Assembly: GCA_015698045.1 (NCBI GenBank)
Contig: BLAL01000250.1
Span: 248,001 to 312,000 of the forward strand
DNA length: 64,000 nt
DNA from: Rhizophagus clarus
Lineage: Eukaryota; Glomeromycota; Glomeromycetes; Glomerales; Glomeraceae
Reading direction: 5' to 3'
The position numbers and the translations under genes are program-made. Positions 47,527 through 58,812 of this stretch are shown piece after piece. Numbering within the stretch: position 1 is the first letter of the stretch; every line of letters begins with the position of its first letter. The notes beneath the pieces are model-generated. The model had not been told where the DNA came from. It saw only the letters and a program-made list of their open reading frames with translations, and searched no databases.

Positions 47527-47658
47527 TGGAACGGAAGAAGAAGTAGAGTCTTATACAAGAAACTACTTAATGCACTTCGATTAAAGGAATATCAGAAAGA
47601 ACTACAAAATAACCCAAAAAATAATAAAGAATCTAAATTAAAGGAAAGATATGCTTAA
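47527..47658 (+). pseudogene. small coding-like remnant inside element D
   Basis: A 43-aa frame, WNGRRSRVLYKKLLNALRLK followed by a Lys/Glu/Asn-rich helix and a TAA. The composition is that of a real basic helical protein segment, unlike its AT-rich surroundings. No start codon; probably a captured gene fragment. Confidence 0.35.
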
Positions 47659-47784
47659 AAATTTATAAAAAATTCATTAACGCTATAACAAATTATTTGG
47701 TATAAAGGTTGGATCATGTGACTTGCCAATCTAATCAGATAATCCAAATATCTGATCTTTTTTTAATTATTTATCAGTTTATTT

Positions 47785-48410
47785 TTATAGTGTTTCTGGA
47801 TGAAAAGCATGACTGGACTTTTGGAATTAAGGTAAGGGAGGGTTGAAGGAGGTGTTTCTTTGTTTTTTTTTAATTAATTAAGTTATTAACTTTTTTTTTT
47901 ATTTTTTGTAGTATTACCAGACGAAAAGCATGACTGGACTTTTGGAATTAAGGTAAGGGAGGGTGGGGAAGTGTTTTTCAGTATTTTTTCTTAACTAATT
48001 AATTAATTTTTTTTTCTTTTTTGTAGTATTGCCGGATGAAAAGCATGACCAGACTTTTGGAATTAAGGTAAGGGAAGGTGAGGGAAGTGGTTTTTAGTTT
48101 TTTTTTAACTAATTAATTATTTTTTTTTCTTTTTTGTAGTGTTATCAGACAAAAAGCATGACCGGACTTTTGGAATTAAGGTAAGAGAGGGTGGAGGAAG
48201 TGTTTTTCAGTTTTTTTTTAACTAATTAATTAATTATTTTTTCTTTTTTGTAGTGTTACCAGACGAAAAGCATGACTGGACTTTTAGAATTAAGGTAAGG
48301 GAGGGTGGGGGAAGTGTTTTCAGTTTTTTTTTAACTATTTAATTAATTTTTTTTTCTTTTTTGTAGTATTGCCAGATGAAAAACACAACTGGACTTTTGG
48401 AATTACGGTA
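47785..48410 (+). repeat. array D: six splice-bounded units, period 113-121 bp
   Basis: Exon-like pieces of 41 nt start after ttttgtag at 47791, 47912, 48027, 48140, 48254 and 48367. They read t(a/g)ttaccagacgaaaagc then atgactggacttttggaatt and aag, followed by gtaagggagggt (the last has no donor). The spacer has a tttaactaattaatta branch-point-like word before the T-tract. 41 nt is not a multiple of three, so repeated translation would shift frame. Confidence 0.92.
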
Positions 48411-50274
48411 TTAAAAACTGAAAAAGAATAATAAAAATAAATAAAATAAAATAAATTTTGGTAAATACTAAGTAATTTATATTTACCAAAATTAGTATTT
48501 TTTAAAAATAAATCCACATATATCTATTATAAACTCTACGCAAACATAATATGTGAGTTACTCCCAAATTGACTGATCTGCGCAAACTCAATTTGTGGGT
48601 TTAAAAAGTAACTTCATATAAACTTTATGCAAACCTGTATGTGAGTTATATTAGTATTATTCGGGTCCTGCTCATACATTACAGTTAATTATTGGTAAAG
48701 GATTGAAACCAGCTGAAATCTTAATTGCATGAACTAAATAGTTAATTGATTATTTTCTTTGTCCAAAACAAAGTGAACGTTTAGAAGATATTCAAAAAAA
48801 CTTTTCAAAATTAGAAGAAACATTGGAAAATGAAATATCACTTCAAAATCAAGAAGAAGAAATTGATAACAATAAGCGTGAAAAAATTGTAAGTTAAATA
48901 TTTTAATTAATTAAAATTAATTGTTATTAATAATTATATATATGATTTATATAATAAAAACCAGGCAATACATTAGAGTATTTGCATACTATTTCTGATT
49001 CACTTACACGCTAGAATTCCAGTTATCTGGCTTGGAATAGGCTGTTGTTACTTAAAAATCATATTAATATGGTATTGCACATATTAGCTGTTAATTCTGA
49101 TCAAGACTCTAAAAAAGATTACAAAACACTTAATAGTATAATGTTAAGTATAGAGGAATGGGAATTGATAAAAGAATTAAGACCTATTTTATGACCATTT
49201 GCTGAAGCAACAGAACTATTAGGGGGTAGCAATTATTGTACTTTTTCTATGATTAATCCAATTTAATTTTAATTAAAAACCAATTTACACCCTCTATTTC
49301 ACAAAATACTAATTATAGTAATTAGTATTTAAAAAATATATTTAATAATTTTTCATTTATTAAAAAAATTATTTAAAATTTTTTTTTAAACCAACTTTAG
49401 ATATTAATTTTAAAGATGGAGAAACAGCATTTGATGATATTATTGATATTGGAGAAGAAGAATGCTACAGTCAACAACTATATCACAAAACTTAAATTAA
49501 AGAACCCAATAAATACTCAAGGCATGTTAGACAAAATTAAGTCAGCTCTTTACATATCAATTAATCATTATTAGAAAGATCTCACTAAGCCAGATACTTT
49601 ACTTTCAAGTATTTTAGACCCAAGAATGAAAATCCTATCATTTGTTTCATCAGAAAAATACAATGAAACTAGCAATTTATTAAAGGAAAATATCATGAAA
49701 TGAAATCAATTATTCAATCTCAATAAAATTTAACATCTCAGTCATCTAGTATTCAACAATTGACAAAAAACCCATTAAGGAAAAAGAAAGGAAAAAATCT
49801 TACTATATTAACTGGTTTAAGAAAACCTATTTTGCCTGCTCATGATGAAATTATTGAATATTTACAGATGAAAGAAATTGATATTGATAGTGATCCATTT
49901 ATGTAGTAGTATGATTGGGAGGAGAAATTTTCTACTCTAAGTCTTCTTGCTAAAAAATACTTATCTGTTTATGCTTGCTCAACTGTAAGTGAGAGATTAT
50001 TTTCTGATGATAGAAATTTGCTAACTGTAAAGAGAACAAAAACTAGCCCTAGTTTGTTTAGAAGATTACTATTTCTTAAAAGAAATGCTAAGCATTTAGA
50101 TAGTATTTATAAACCATATGATTTTGAACATTCACTTTATATATTATAACTAGATTTGTGTAGCTGTAATTAGCACTTTTTTAAAAGGCAAAAATTTTTA
50201 AAGAATTTTTAGTTTGACTGCATTTTTATTTTTAATATTCTTAAGGGAAGCAATGATATATAATAAATTAGTTA

Positions 50275-51668
50275 GGGTTTAAAATTTGTGTGCACCTGCG
50301 TATGTGCGTACTAATTAAATTTGATTGGCTAATCAAAGTGATCACTTATTTATAATCTTTTTAAACACATATAACTAATTTTTTGTTTAAAATAAAGTTT
50401 CTTTTGAACAATTTGAAAATGGTTTGGAATATTTTAACATTATTGTTTCATTCTTTTTCAATAATTTGTTTTTTTTAAACAGTTGATAAACTGAGAACAA
50501 CCTTATTATTTTGTTGTTTTTTGCTCCTCTTACCTCCACAAAGCATATATATATATAAAATTATTAAAAGAATACTAGAAAACATTCCTAAAAGAAATAC
50601 GTGAAAGAAGACCTCCCTTCTTTAAATATCTTTTGTTTCAGGAGTCCATTTCATCTCCAGGGAACATTTTTACTAAAAAAAAATCAATAAAAGAACATTA
50701 AAAAAATGTTTATAAATAAAATAAATAAAAAAGAACAAAAAGAATTCAATCTTTACCTTACATCTCCAGGAGTCCATTTCATCTCCGGGGCATTCCTACA
50801 AATAAAATTGATAGAAGAACATTAGGAAACATTCTTAAACGAAACAAATGAAAAAGAACAAAAAAAAAACTTCTTATCTTTACCTTTCATCTCCAGGGGC
50901 GTCTCTATTAAAAAAATTAATAGAAGAACATCAGGAAACATTTCTATATAAAATGAACAAAAAAGAACAAAAAAGACTTCCTACACCTTACCTTACATCT
51001 CCATAAGTTCATTTCATCTCCAGGGGGCATTTTTATAAAAAAAAAATTAATAGAAGAACATCAGAAAATGTAATGAAACAACTGAAAAAGAACAAAAAAA
51101 AAAGACTTTCCATCCTTACCTTTCGTCTCTAAGAGTCCATTTTGTCTCCAGGGGCGTTCCTACAAAAAAAATCAATAGAAAAATGTTAGAAAACATTTCT
51201 AAACAAAACAAACAAAAAAGAACAAAAAAGAAAGACTTCCTACCTTTACCTTTCATCTCCAGGGGCATCCCTATAAAAAAAAATTAATGGAAGAACTTCA
51301 GAAAACATTCCTATATGAAATGAATGAAAAAGAACAAAAAAGACTTCCCACCCTTACCTTACATCTCCATAAATCCATTTCATCTCCAGGGGTGTTCTTA
51401 CAAAAAAAAATTGATAGAAGAATGTTAAGAAACGTTCTTAAGCAAAATAAACAAAAAGAATGAAAAAGAATGGAAAAACTTCTTTGCCTTTTATCTCCAG
51501 GAGTCCATTTCATCTCTAGGAAGCATTTCTACAAAAAAATAAATAAATAAAAAGCAAAAAATAAAAATATTAAAATTAAAAAAAAGATTGATTATCTAAA
51601 TTATACAGATAATTATATTAATAAATCACGTAGTGTGCACATACGCAGGTTGCACAAATTTTAAACTC
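50275..51668 (-). mobile_element. element E: 1.39-kb TIR element with splice-bounded array, 9-bp TSD
   Basis: The left TIR begins gggtttaaaatttgtgtgca then cctgcgtatgtgc. The right TIR read inward begins gagtttaaaatttgtgcaac then ctgcgtatgtgc; about 38 bp with a small indel. Exact 9-bp aattagtta flanks both ends (50266-50274, 51669-51677). It lies 125 bp past the hAT pseudogene stop. No transposase inside. Confidence 0.92.
50640..51540 (-). repeat. array E: about eight splice-bounded units
   Basis: Minus strand: tttgtag, exon-like gaatgccccggagatgaaat then ggactcctggagatgtaag (about 40 nt), donor gtaagg/gtaaag, spacer with aagaatgtttcctaatgttc, T-tract, tag. ctggag starts recur every 110-126 bp. 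Some pieces lack the second half. Confidence 0.9.
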
Positions 51669-51870
51669 AATTAGTTATTTGTAAATTTAAATTTTTTACT
51701 GAATTAACCAATTGGTAATACAGATGATTTATTTATCTATTAGTAATACAGATGATCTGATAAAAATTATGGGTATCCGGATAATCTGTCACAGATGGTC
51801 AGATCATCTGACCATCTGATCCACCTTCGATAATTTGATCCAAATAATGACAGATGCTGGATAATCTGAC
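51669..51870. other. gatctgac/gtcagatc-rich spacer
   Basis: Short palindromic words such as ggtcagatcatctgacc (51799-51815). No gene. Confidence 0.5.
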
Positions 51871-53689
51871 TCAGATACAGATGGAAGGTAGAAGGATTGC
51901 AATATTATTTAACATAGTGGTAGATATTGCCCAAGTAATTAAAAATGGCATAATCATGTTTAACTGTAAACAATCAGAAAAAAAATATAATCCTAAATGT
52001 AAAATGGGGTTTTGCTGACATGACCAGGTTGAAGGAAATTCAAAGTTATACCAAGTTTTTAAAAATGTGTCTTCTCTTATTGTAGAAAATGTTCTGAAGG
52101 TTGCTTGAAGTGTTTCTCTTGCTAAACTGCCTATGCAGTGAAATGCATCATGTAAACACTGAAGATGACGATCACGCATAATTTCATTAAAGATTGAAAG
52201 GTTTTTCCAGATGCCATATTCCATAGCAATAGAATTTTGTTCAGCTCGTGATTGAGCACTTTTTACAGCAGCAAACTGCAATGTAGTTTTATGATAATAC
52301 CGCCCATTTCTTGCAATATCAAAAGTAATATTATGTAAATTATTGCGGTGAATTATACAGTTACGACATCCATAATGAGCATTATGGTTTTTTATTCCTA
52401 CCTGTTCATTGCCCTCTGGTAGGTCACTAGTAATAACTCCTAATCCATCTGTAATCCACACACATTGATCATTAATTTTTAGTTCATATCCATGTTTGTT
52501 CTTAGATATCATTAATAATTGGCTGAAGTACATCATCAGTTGTGGCTATGAAAGGGATAAATCCAAGTAGGAAATAATTTTGAGTTTTTGGCGAAGCTCC
52601 TGTTTTATATTGCCAATTTGCAAATAAATACCACTAATTGCATGATAAGTATTACAAAATGGACTGAATTTATCAATATAAATATCAAAAAAACATTTGA
52701 ATATCAGTAAGTCATGTGAAGGATCTGGGATAGTAATATATTTGATAGGATAACAATATCATAAATCAATTGGTTGGGTAGTCCATTGGTTATTCACATA
52801 GTATACAATTTCATCAATAGAATATTGATAATTAATAGGTTTGTTAATATCCATTAACCATACAATTACTTTGAACTTAACATTTGCAAGATTAATAATA
52901 GTTGTATTATCTGTCATCCAAAGATATCTGTTTTGAGAAGCAGCCTTTGTTTTGATTTGAGTGCTGAAGGCAAAGAGTTGAATTCAAGGATACATTTAAT
53001 TTTGATGCAAATATCTTGAGAATTGTTAATGTGTAGTATTGATATAATTTGACTATGGCTTATCTTGTTTATACATGTATCATAATACATGATGAAATCA
53101 CCGAGATTGTAAATCACTAAATTATACATGTTTGTTAATAATATATAAATCAAAAAAAAATATAATGAATTTTTACTTAAGAATGAATTTATAATATTCA
53201 CCATTATTAATTCTAATGCTTATATCACCAAACAATAGGGAATTGTGCCAGAGATCCCTTTACCACACTTCACGCTTATTTTCACAATATATTTCTAGGC
53301 TGAAGTACATATGTTCACGTAGCTGTAAATTTGATAACACACAATGAAGAATATTTTTTAAAGGAAAAATTAAAGCTTGACAGATGAGTTTAGAAGTTGA
53401 TGGTGTATAGTGATTATTAATAATAATGTTATGTAATTTGAGTAGGAGGAGTGGTAAGCTATCACGATATTTTTTAATAGTTGAAAGTGATGATGGAACA
53501 TCTTTTGGGTTGAATTTAGGATAGTATTCCAAATGGGTCAGGTTGGCTCAGATAATCCACTTGACCTGATTTATTTGACCCATATAATACTTTGGGTCAA
53601 ACAGGTCAGATCAGGTTAAACGGATCAAATCAGATCAGACAGGTCAAGCGGGTTGTCAGTGACAAAGTAACAAAAAAAACGTTTTTTTA

Positions 53690-54350
53690 TGTCAAATTGC
53701 CTATAAAAATGTTAAAAAATGTATTTTTTTAGACGTTTAATTTTAAAAAAATGCATTTATTTAAGAAAAAAATGCCCTTTTTAAATGTTTATAATAAAAA
53801 ATGCCTTTTTTTGTGCATTTAATTAAAAAAAACCACCTTTTTTAGGAGTTTAATTAAGAAAAACTGCTTTTTTTTAGGTGTTTAATTAAAAAAAACTGCT
53901 TTTTTTTAGGTGTTTAATTAAAAAAAACTGCTTTTTTTTAGGTGTTTAATTAAAAAAAAATTGCTTTTTTTTAGGCATTTAATTAAAAAAAATTGCCTTT
54001 TTTTAGGCATTTAATTAAAAAAAATTGCCTTTTTTTAGGCATTTAATTAAAAAAAATTGCCTTTTTTTAGGCGTTTAATTAAGAAAAATCACCTTTTTTT
54101 ACGCGTTTAATTAAGAAAAATTGCTTTTTTTAGGTGTTTAATTAAGAAAAATTGCTTTTTTTAGGCATTTAATTAAGAAAAATCATCTTTTTTTAGGTGT
54201 TTAATTAAGAAAAACTGCCTTTTTTTAAGCGTTTAATTAAAAAAATGCCTTTATTTAAGCGTTTAATTAAAAAAAGCCTTTTTTTAGGCATTTAATTAAA
54301 AAAAATTGCTTTGTTTTAGGCATTTAATTAAAAAAAATTGCCTTGTTTTA
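53690..54350. repeat. 31-bp satellite, about 20 copies (left arm of F)
   Basis: Units of gcctttttttaggcatttaa then ttaaaaaaaatt with minor variation (ggtgtttaatt, gcgtttaatt). The ttaattaa core is self-complementary. Confidence 0.92.
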
Positions 54351-54929
54351 GCCCTATGAAAAAAGGTCATCCAATATTTGTGCAATATTTGTTCAATTCT
54401 ATGTGAAAATCATTCAATTATTGCAGTTTTTTGGATAAAAATGACCATCCAGTTATTTATAGTGTGTTAAAAGTATACAATTTCTGTACAATTAAAGATA
54501 AACTTAAATTTAAAATATAGAAAATGTTCAATTTTTGTGCAATAAAAATTTTAGGGTATAAATTTGTATTTAAGATACAGAAAGCATTCAATTTTTGAGT
54601 AATTCTATCATGTAATATTTGATCACTTTTTGGGGCAAATAGACCACTTTTAACAATCATTACGAATATACTGTATTTTCCTAAGTGATTTATGCAGTAA
54701 GTTTACATAAAATTCAACTGCATATTTATTTATAAATGAATATCTTTTGGACCTATTGGTACAATTTTTGTAGTGCTTCGTAACTAAAAAAAAAAGTTCA
54801 AAATTTTATTGTTACAGAATTAGTTCCGGCCAGAATTATAATTTGGCCAGATTTATGCATCTTAAAATTGTATATTAATCACGTGATCTGATCGTTAAAA
54901 TAAATATGACGTGAAATATTTGTTTTTTT

Positions 54930-55270
54930 TTTAAATCTTTTAACTTCAAAATTTCAGGTAAGAAAAACTTGATTTCTATTATCTTTTTATTTATTTCCTT
55001 TTTTACATTTTAACATTATTAACTTGTTTATTTACTAACTTCATACTTTTTTTACTACTAACACTAATAATTTATTATTACTTTCAACATTTGCTAATCA
55101 TATTTTTTATATATTACTAATACTAATAATTTATTTTTCAACACTATTAATTTGCTTTCTTTACTAACTTCATACTTTTATTTTAATACTAATAATTTTC
55201 TTACACTAATAATTTACTCTTCTTTGACACTCTGCTAATTTACTGTTACTAATATACTTTATTTTATTTT
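54930..55270 (+). repeat. second TACTAAC/CTAATA-rich tract, after a cag|gtaag junction
   Basis: aaaatttcaggtaagaaaaa at about 54946 is an acceptor and donor back to back. It is followed by many tactaac, actaataat and ttactaacttc words. Composition resembles 28990-29335. Confidence 0.6.
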
Positions 55271-55669
55271 CTTATATTTTCTACATTTATGATTTATATC
55301 AAAATATAGTATTTTATTTATGAATATTTTGTATATTTTTATATTTTAAATTAATAAAAATTCATAATTTTACTTTATAAATTTGCCTGTCATTACTGTA
55401 AAATTTTAGTATTTGACCTATCATAATACTTAAAATTTGGCCTAAAATTTGGCTCAAAAATTGGACAATAATTGTATAAATTCAGGACAGAAATAGGATA
55501 TTTATTGTATGAATTACCATGCAATTATTGTGTGATTTATTGCAATTTTTAGCACAATTATTACACAATTATTGTATGGTCAAATATATAGAAATTGTAG
55601 TGAAATCGTAGTAAATTTAATTGAATGTTAATTTAACAAAAATCACACACAGTTTTTTCACAGGGTAGG

Positions 55670-56180
55670 CATTTAATTAAAGAAACGGAAATAACGCTTT
55701 TTCCAATCACTTTATTAAAAAAATATGCTTTTTTTAAGCGTTTATAATTAAAAAAATACGCTCTTTTCTCAAGCGTTTAAATTAAAAAAAAAGCTCTTTG
55801 CTTAATCATTAAAATTAAAAAAAATGCTTTTTTTAGGCGTTTAATTAAATGTTTAATTTTTTTTAAAAAAAAAAATGCTAAAATGCACTTTTTTAGGTAC
55901 TAGTTTAAAAAAAAAGCTAAATGGTTTTTTTAAATGGTTAAATTTTTTTTTAAAAAAAACGCTAAAAAAATATTTTTTTTTAAGCGTTTGATTAAAAAAA
56001 CACCAAAAAAATGTGTTTTTTAAAAGCTTTAATTTTTTTAAAAAAAATGCAATTTAACTTTAAAAAAAATGTTAAAATGTGTTTATTTAAGCATTTTTTT
56101 AAGCGTTAAGCATTTAAATTTAAAAAAAATGCTTTCTTTTAAGCTTTAAGCATTTAAATTAAAAAAAATGTCAAAAAAAT
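55670..56180. repeat. tttaagcgtttaatt satellite, right arm of F
   Basis: More diverged counterpart of 53690-54350, with aaaaaatgcttttttaagcg units of uneven length. Confidence 0.8.
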
Positions 56181-57115
56181 GTTTTTTTAACTTTGGATTA
56201 AACAGGTCAAATGACTCAGTCAAATTATGACCTGACCCGAATATTTTGGGTCAATCTGACAGTCACCCAAATTGACCTGATTTGTTCAGAATACTAATTA
56301 AGGATGTTTGATAATATTTGCAAAATCCTTGTATGCTTCTATACCTAATTTAAAATGAGTTAGTATGATTTTATTATTAATGACAATTGTAATAATATAT
56401 GTGATATTAATTCTTTACCTATTTGATGCTTCGTAATCTATAAAAATAACAAGAATATAGTGCAGTTTGTAAAATATGGTTCTGTACATCCAGAGAAGTA
56501 ATAATTTTTCCTATTACTATCATACTCTTCTTGCTCATCAGACTCACTGTCAGTATTACTGACATTATTTTGAAAATTACCATTATTATTGCAATTATTG
56601 CTATTGTCATAGTAATCATTTAGCTGTAGCTGTGGTTATGGTGACAGGATAATATTTTCTTCTTGATCATACTCTTGCGCGCTTAAAGAGTTTATAATTG
56701 AGTTACCAGCATTTGTGGAAGTTGTTATATTATGATAGGTTGTACTTAAACTGGAATTTTTAGTACGTGATCATTTAGATTTACATAAACAAAAATCAGA
56801 GTCATGACACTCTTGTTGATCAGCTTTAGTTAAAGATGCATGTCGTAAATAAAGAATTTTGACATGTCGAAAATGTCGAAAAAAAATAAACAATTTGTCA
56901 ATGCAAATCAAAATGGCAAAAAGCCGAAATAAATTCGTCAAGTCGAAATTGGCGAAATTATCGAAATAATGATTGGCTGCAGATCATCATTTTTTTGTGA
57001 TGTAATGATGTGGCTGGCAAAATTGAATATAAATAAACACGTCATAAAATCAAAAAAAAAATATTTTTCTTCTTGATTTCACACGAAATATTATCAAGTA
57101 TTATTTTGTTTGAAT

Positions 57116-57355
57116 ATGTCGAAAACACCTTCCGCTATTCTCAATTCAAAGATTCGTGGAAAAAAAGCTTTTTTACCTGACGATGTTGAAAATTCAGTTT
57201 CAACAGCGCTTTCATATATTTGGACAGTAACAAATAAAAAAATTGATTCGTGTGTTTTCAAACAAGATAAAGTGAGAATAATATTTAAGAAGAATGAAGG
57301 TCGTACGTATATTAACTTACAAGAGTTGTCATCAAGTTTTACGTTCATCAATAAG
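57116..57355 (+). CDS. first exon of an unrecognised protein inside element G
   Basis: An ATG-started 80-codon open frame, MSKTPSAILNSKIRGKKAFL to LQELSSSFTFINK, with normal protein composition. It ends at aag|gtatagg, a plausible donor. No second exon could be found: the downstream DNA is the ggacaattttgtcc repeat. It is either captured host sequence or the remains of the element's own gene. I do not recognise the family. Confidence 0.5.
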
Positions 57356-57364
57356 GTATAGGAT

Positions 57365-57680
57365 TTCCTCGTTTTTGGACAACTTTGTCTACTTTTTCCT
57401 TTTGGATAATTTTGTTCGCTTTTTATCAGGTTTGAACAATTTTGTCCACTTTTTTATCAGGTTTGGTCACTTTTTACAGGTTTGGATAATTTTGTCCAAT
57501 TTTTTTCGTTCTTGGTCATTCATTTCTATCCACTTTTTTTCATTTCTGGACAATTTTGTCCACTTTTTTTTTTATTTTTGGACAATTTTGTCCACTTTTT
57601 TTTTTTTATTTTGGACAATTTTGTCCACTTTTTTTTTTATTTTTGGACAATTTTGTCCACTTTTTTGTCGGGTTTGGTCA
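57365..57680. repeat. ggacaattttgtcc tandem repeat
   Basis: At least six units of ttttggacaattttgtccac plus a T-run, period 30-40 bp, the core being a 6-2-6 palindrome. Open frames across it are repeats of DNFVHFF-type peptides and not genes. Confidence 0.92.
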
Positions 57681-57709
57681 CTTTTCTACGGGACAATTTT
57701 AACAATTTG

Positions 57710-58040
57710 ACAATTCTAAAAATTTCGACATGTCGAAATTAATTTTGTACAGTTTGTATATTTCGACAATTTTGTCAATTCGACAATTCTAAAAATTTTG
57801 ACATGTCGAAATTAATTTCGTACAGTTTGTACATTTCAACAATTTCGTCAATTCGACAATTCTAAAAATTTTGACATGTCAAAATTAATTTCGTACAGTT
57901 TGTACATTTCAACAATTTCGTCAATTCGACATGTCAAAATTATTTCGACAATTCCGACTATTTTGACATTTCAATAATTTTTACATGTCAAAATTATTTT
58001 GGCATTTCAGCATTTCGACAGATTTTAATTTTGACATTTC
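57710..58040. repeat. gacatgtcgaaatt repeat
   Basis: Three units of about 78 bp (ttcgacaattctaaaaattt, gacatgtcgaaatt, cgtacagtttgtacatttc) then shorter derivatives; arm of element G. Confidence 0.85.
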
Positions 58041-58434
58041 GGCATTGACCTTTACCATTTCGGCTGGTAACTTTAGCTTTAGTCTGTCTTAAATTCATAT
58101 TATTCATAATTTAATAAAAAGAGTAAATATTATATGAAAATAAGAATACTTTAAGAAAAAATGTATTTAAAAAAAATAATAAAAAAATGGAAGAGAAAAA
58201 ATGATTTGAGAAAATTTGGTCTCTAAATATTTAAATTAAGCTTATTATTATTTATCAACAATCTATAAGTTGCGTAAGCTTATTTTGATCTTGATAAATT
58301 AAACGATTATTTATCAAAAATCTATAAGTTGTGTAAGCTTATTTGGCTTATAAATTGATCTTGATAAATTAAACAATTATTTATCAAAAATCTATATAAG
58401 TTGCATAAATAACATAATTTTCAAGTAATCAATT

Positions 58435-58812
58435 TATCCAAAAAAGAGAACTGCAAAAAATACAAAACATTATACAACATGCTCTACAACACGCTCTACA
58501 ATTAAAAAAAGCTCTGCTAATACTTTACTTGTTAATGAAATTGAAACAACTTCTTCTATTGCAACTACTCCTGTAAATATAAATTTTCCAAAAATACCTT
58601 CTGTAAATTCGGTTATAATCATTAAAGTTCTTGAGTCAGCAAAAGAGTCAGAAAAAGAGTCAGAAAGAGGGTTAGAAAAAGAGTCAAAAAGAGGGTTAGA
58701 AAAAGAGTCAGAAAGAGGGTTAGAAAAAGAATCAGAAAGAGGGTTAGAAAAAGGATTAGAAGAAGAGTCAGAAAAAGAGTTAGAAGAAAGATTAGGAAAG
58801 ACTTTATGCTAA
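58435..58812 (+). pseudogene. acidic repeat-containing gene remnant
   Basis: An open frame without a start codon: SSANTLLVNEIETTSSIATT, then PKIPSVNSV, then repeats of ERGLEKES (24-bp DNA unit agagtcagaaagagggttag) to a TAA at 58810. The unit is repeated four to five times. Later coding-like scraps (59150-59220 acidic; 59468-59646 NESKVLFLCIHKPLSELVLP) may belong to the same decayed gene. No function assigned. Confidence 0.5.

Larger units (their letters stand above)
47250..48669 (+). mobile_element. element D: 1.42-kb TIR element with splice-bounded array, 9-bp TSD
   Basis: Left TIR 47250-47279 (gaaccctgaataatactaat then ataactcaca) and right TIR 48640-48669 (its complement, with cggg for cagg-type differences) are about 30 bp. 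The 9-bp gctcataca flanks both sides exactly (47241-47249, 48670-48678). Removing the element and one copy leaves the hAT frame in register. TSD length fits Mutator-like elements. No transposase is encoded. A small coding-like remnant (47527-47658) and array D lie inside. Confidence 0.93.
46588..50149 (+). pseudogene. hAT transposase, split by element D
   Basis: From 46588 a frame reads DLQSLSIVQNEMFQKFIHEL, then ISLTMDLWIACNHQGYLGVT (the DxW segment of hAT cores) to 46920. Diverged pieces follow (ILDEWNIRNKLFTITSNNAS near 47130) to GCIAHT at 47249. Element D interrupts here, and LQLIIGKGL resumes directly after it. Later pieces are LLLLKNHINMVLHILAVNSD, SSILDPRMKILSF and the hATC dimerisation domain KYLSVYACSTVSERLFSD ending at TAA 50147-50149. 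Several in-frame stops and frameshifts remain. It belongs to a different hAT lineage from the 457-1539 copy. Confidence 0.88.
53523..56295. mobile_element. element F: 2.8-kb element with inverted satellite arms, 10-bp TSD
   Basis: Begins agtattccaaatgggtcagg; read inward from the right end, agtattctgaacaaatcagg. Flanks are aatttaggat (53513-53522) and aattaaggat (56296-56305), matching 9 of 10. The interruption falls inside the coding sequence, between NIIKHP and KFNPKDVP of the transposase. Both arms contain gggtcaaacaggtcaa words and tttaggcgtttaattaaaaa repeats in opposite orientation. No protein. Confidence 0.88.
56831..58074. mobile_element. element G: 1.24-kb insertion, 9-bp TSD, carries a gene fragment
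   Basis: Exact 9-bp agctttagt flanks both sides (56822-56830, 58075-58083). Joining the flanks restores the reading frame QTKADQQE of the transposase start. Terminal inverted similarity is weak (taaagatgcatgtcg against aaagttaccagccg), but both arms are filled with gacatgtcgaaat words in opposite orientation. It holds the 57116-57355 exon and the ggacaattttgtcc repeat. Confidence 0.82.
51871..58098 (-). pseudogene. TNP2-like transposase pseudogene split by elements F and G
   Basis: Begins at ATG 58098 (MNLRQTKA). Element G interrupts, then it continues DQQECHDSDFCLCKSK and an acidic Asn-rich region to about 56480. Element F interrupts (53523-56295) and it resumes PKFNPKDVPSSLSTIKKYRD, LLLLKLHNIIINNHYTPSTS, then MYFSLEIYCENKREVW. 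After a decayed stretch it ends with CVWITDGLGVITSDLPEGNE, NAHYGCRNCIIHRNNLHNIT and RDRHLQCLHDAFHCIG. The GDLP-like DLP, H...GC..C and upstream organisation match a TNP2/Plavaka-like family abundant in Glomeromycotina. It has several in-frame stops and frameshifts. Family assignment is from recognition of these motifs. Confidence 0.78.

Noticed and set aside
47785..48410. CRISPR-like regular repeats in array D
   Set aside because: The repeat pieces and the spacers are both repeated; there are no unique spacers, and each piece is bounded by splice-like sites in a eukaryotic context.
51298..51513. Open frame encoding TPGDEMDLWRCK-type peptides in array E
   Set aside because: Exon-like pieces are about 40 nt, not a multiple of three, and the frame closes within two units; it is a by-product of the repeat.
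53523..56295. Element F as a CACTA or hAT element
   Set aside because: Ends start agtattc and the duplication is 10 bp, unlike the 3 bp of CACTA or 8 bp of hAT.
57294..57742. 138-aa and 86-aa plus-strand frames rich in DNFVHFF
   Set aside because: They translate the ggacaattttgtcc repeat and have no domain features.
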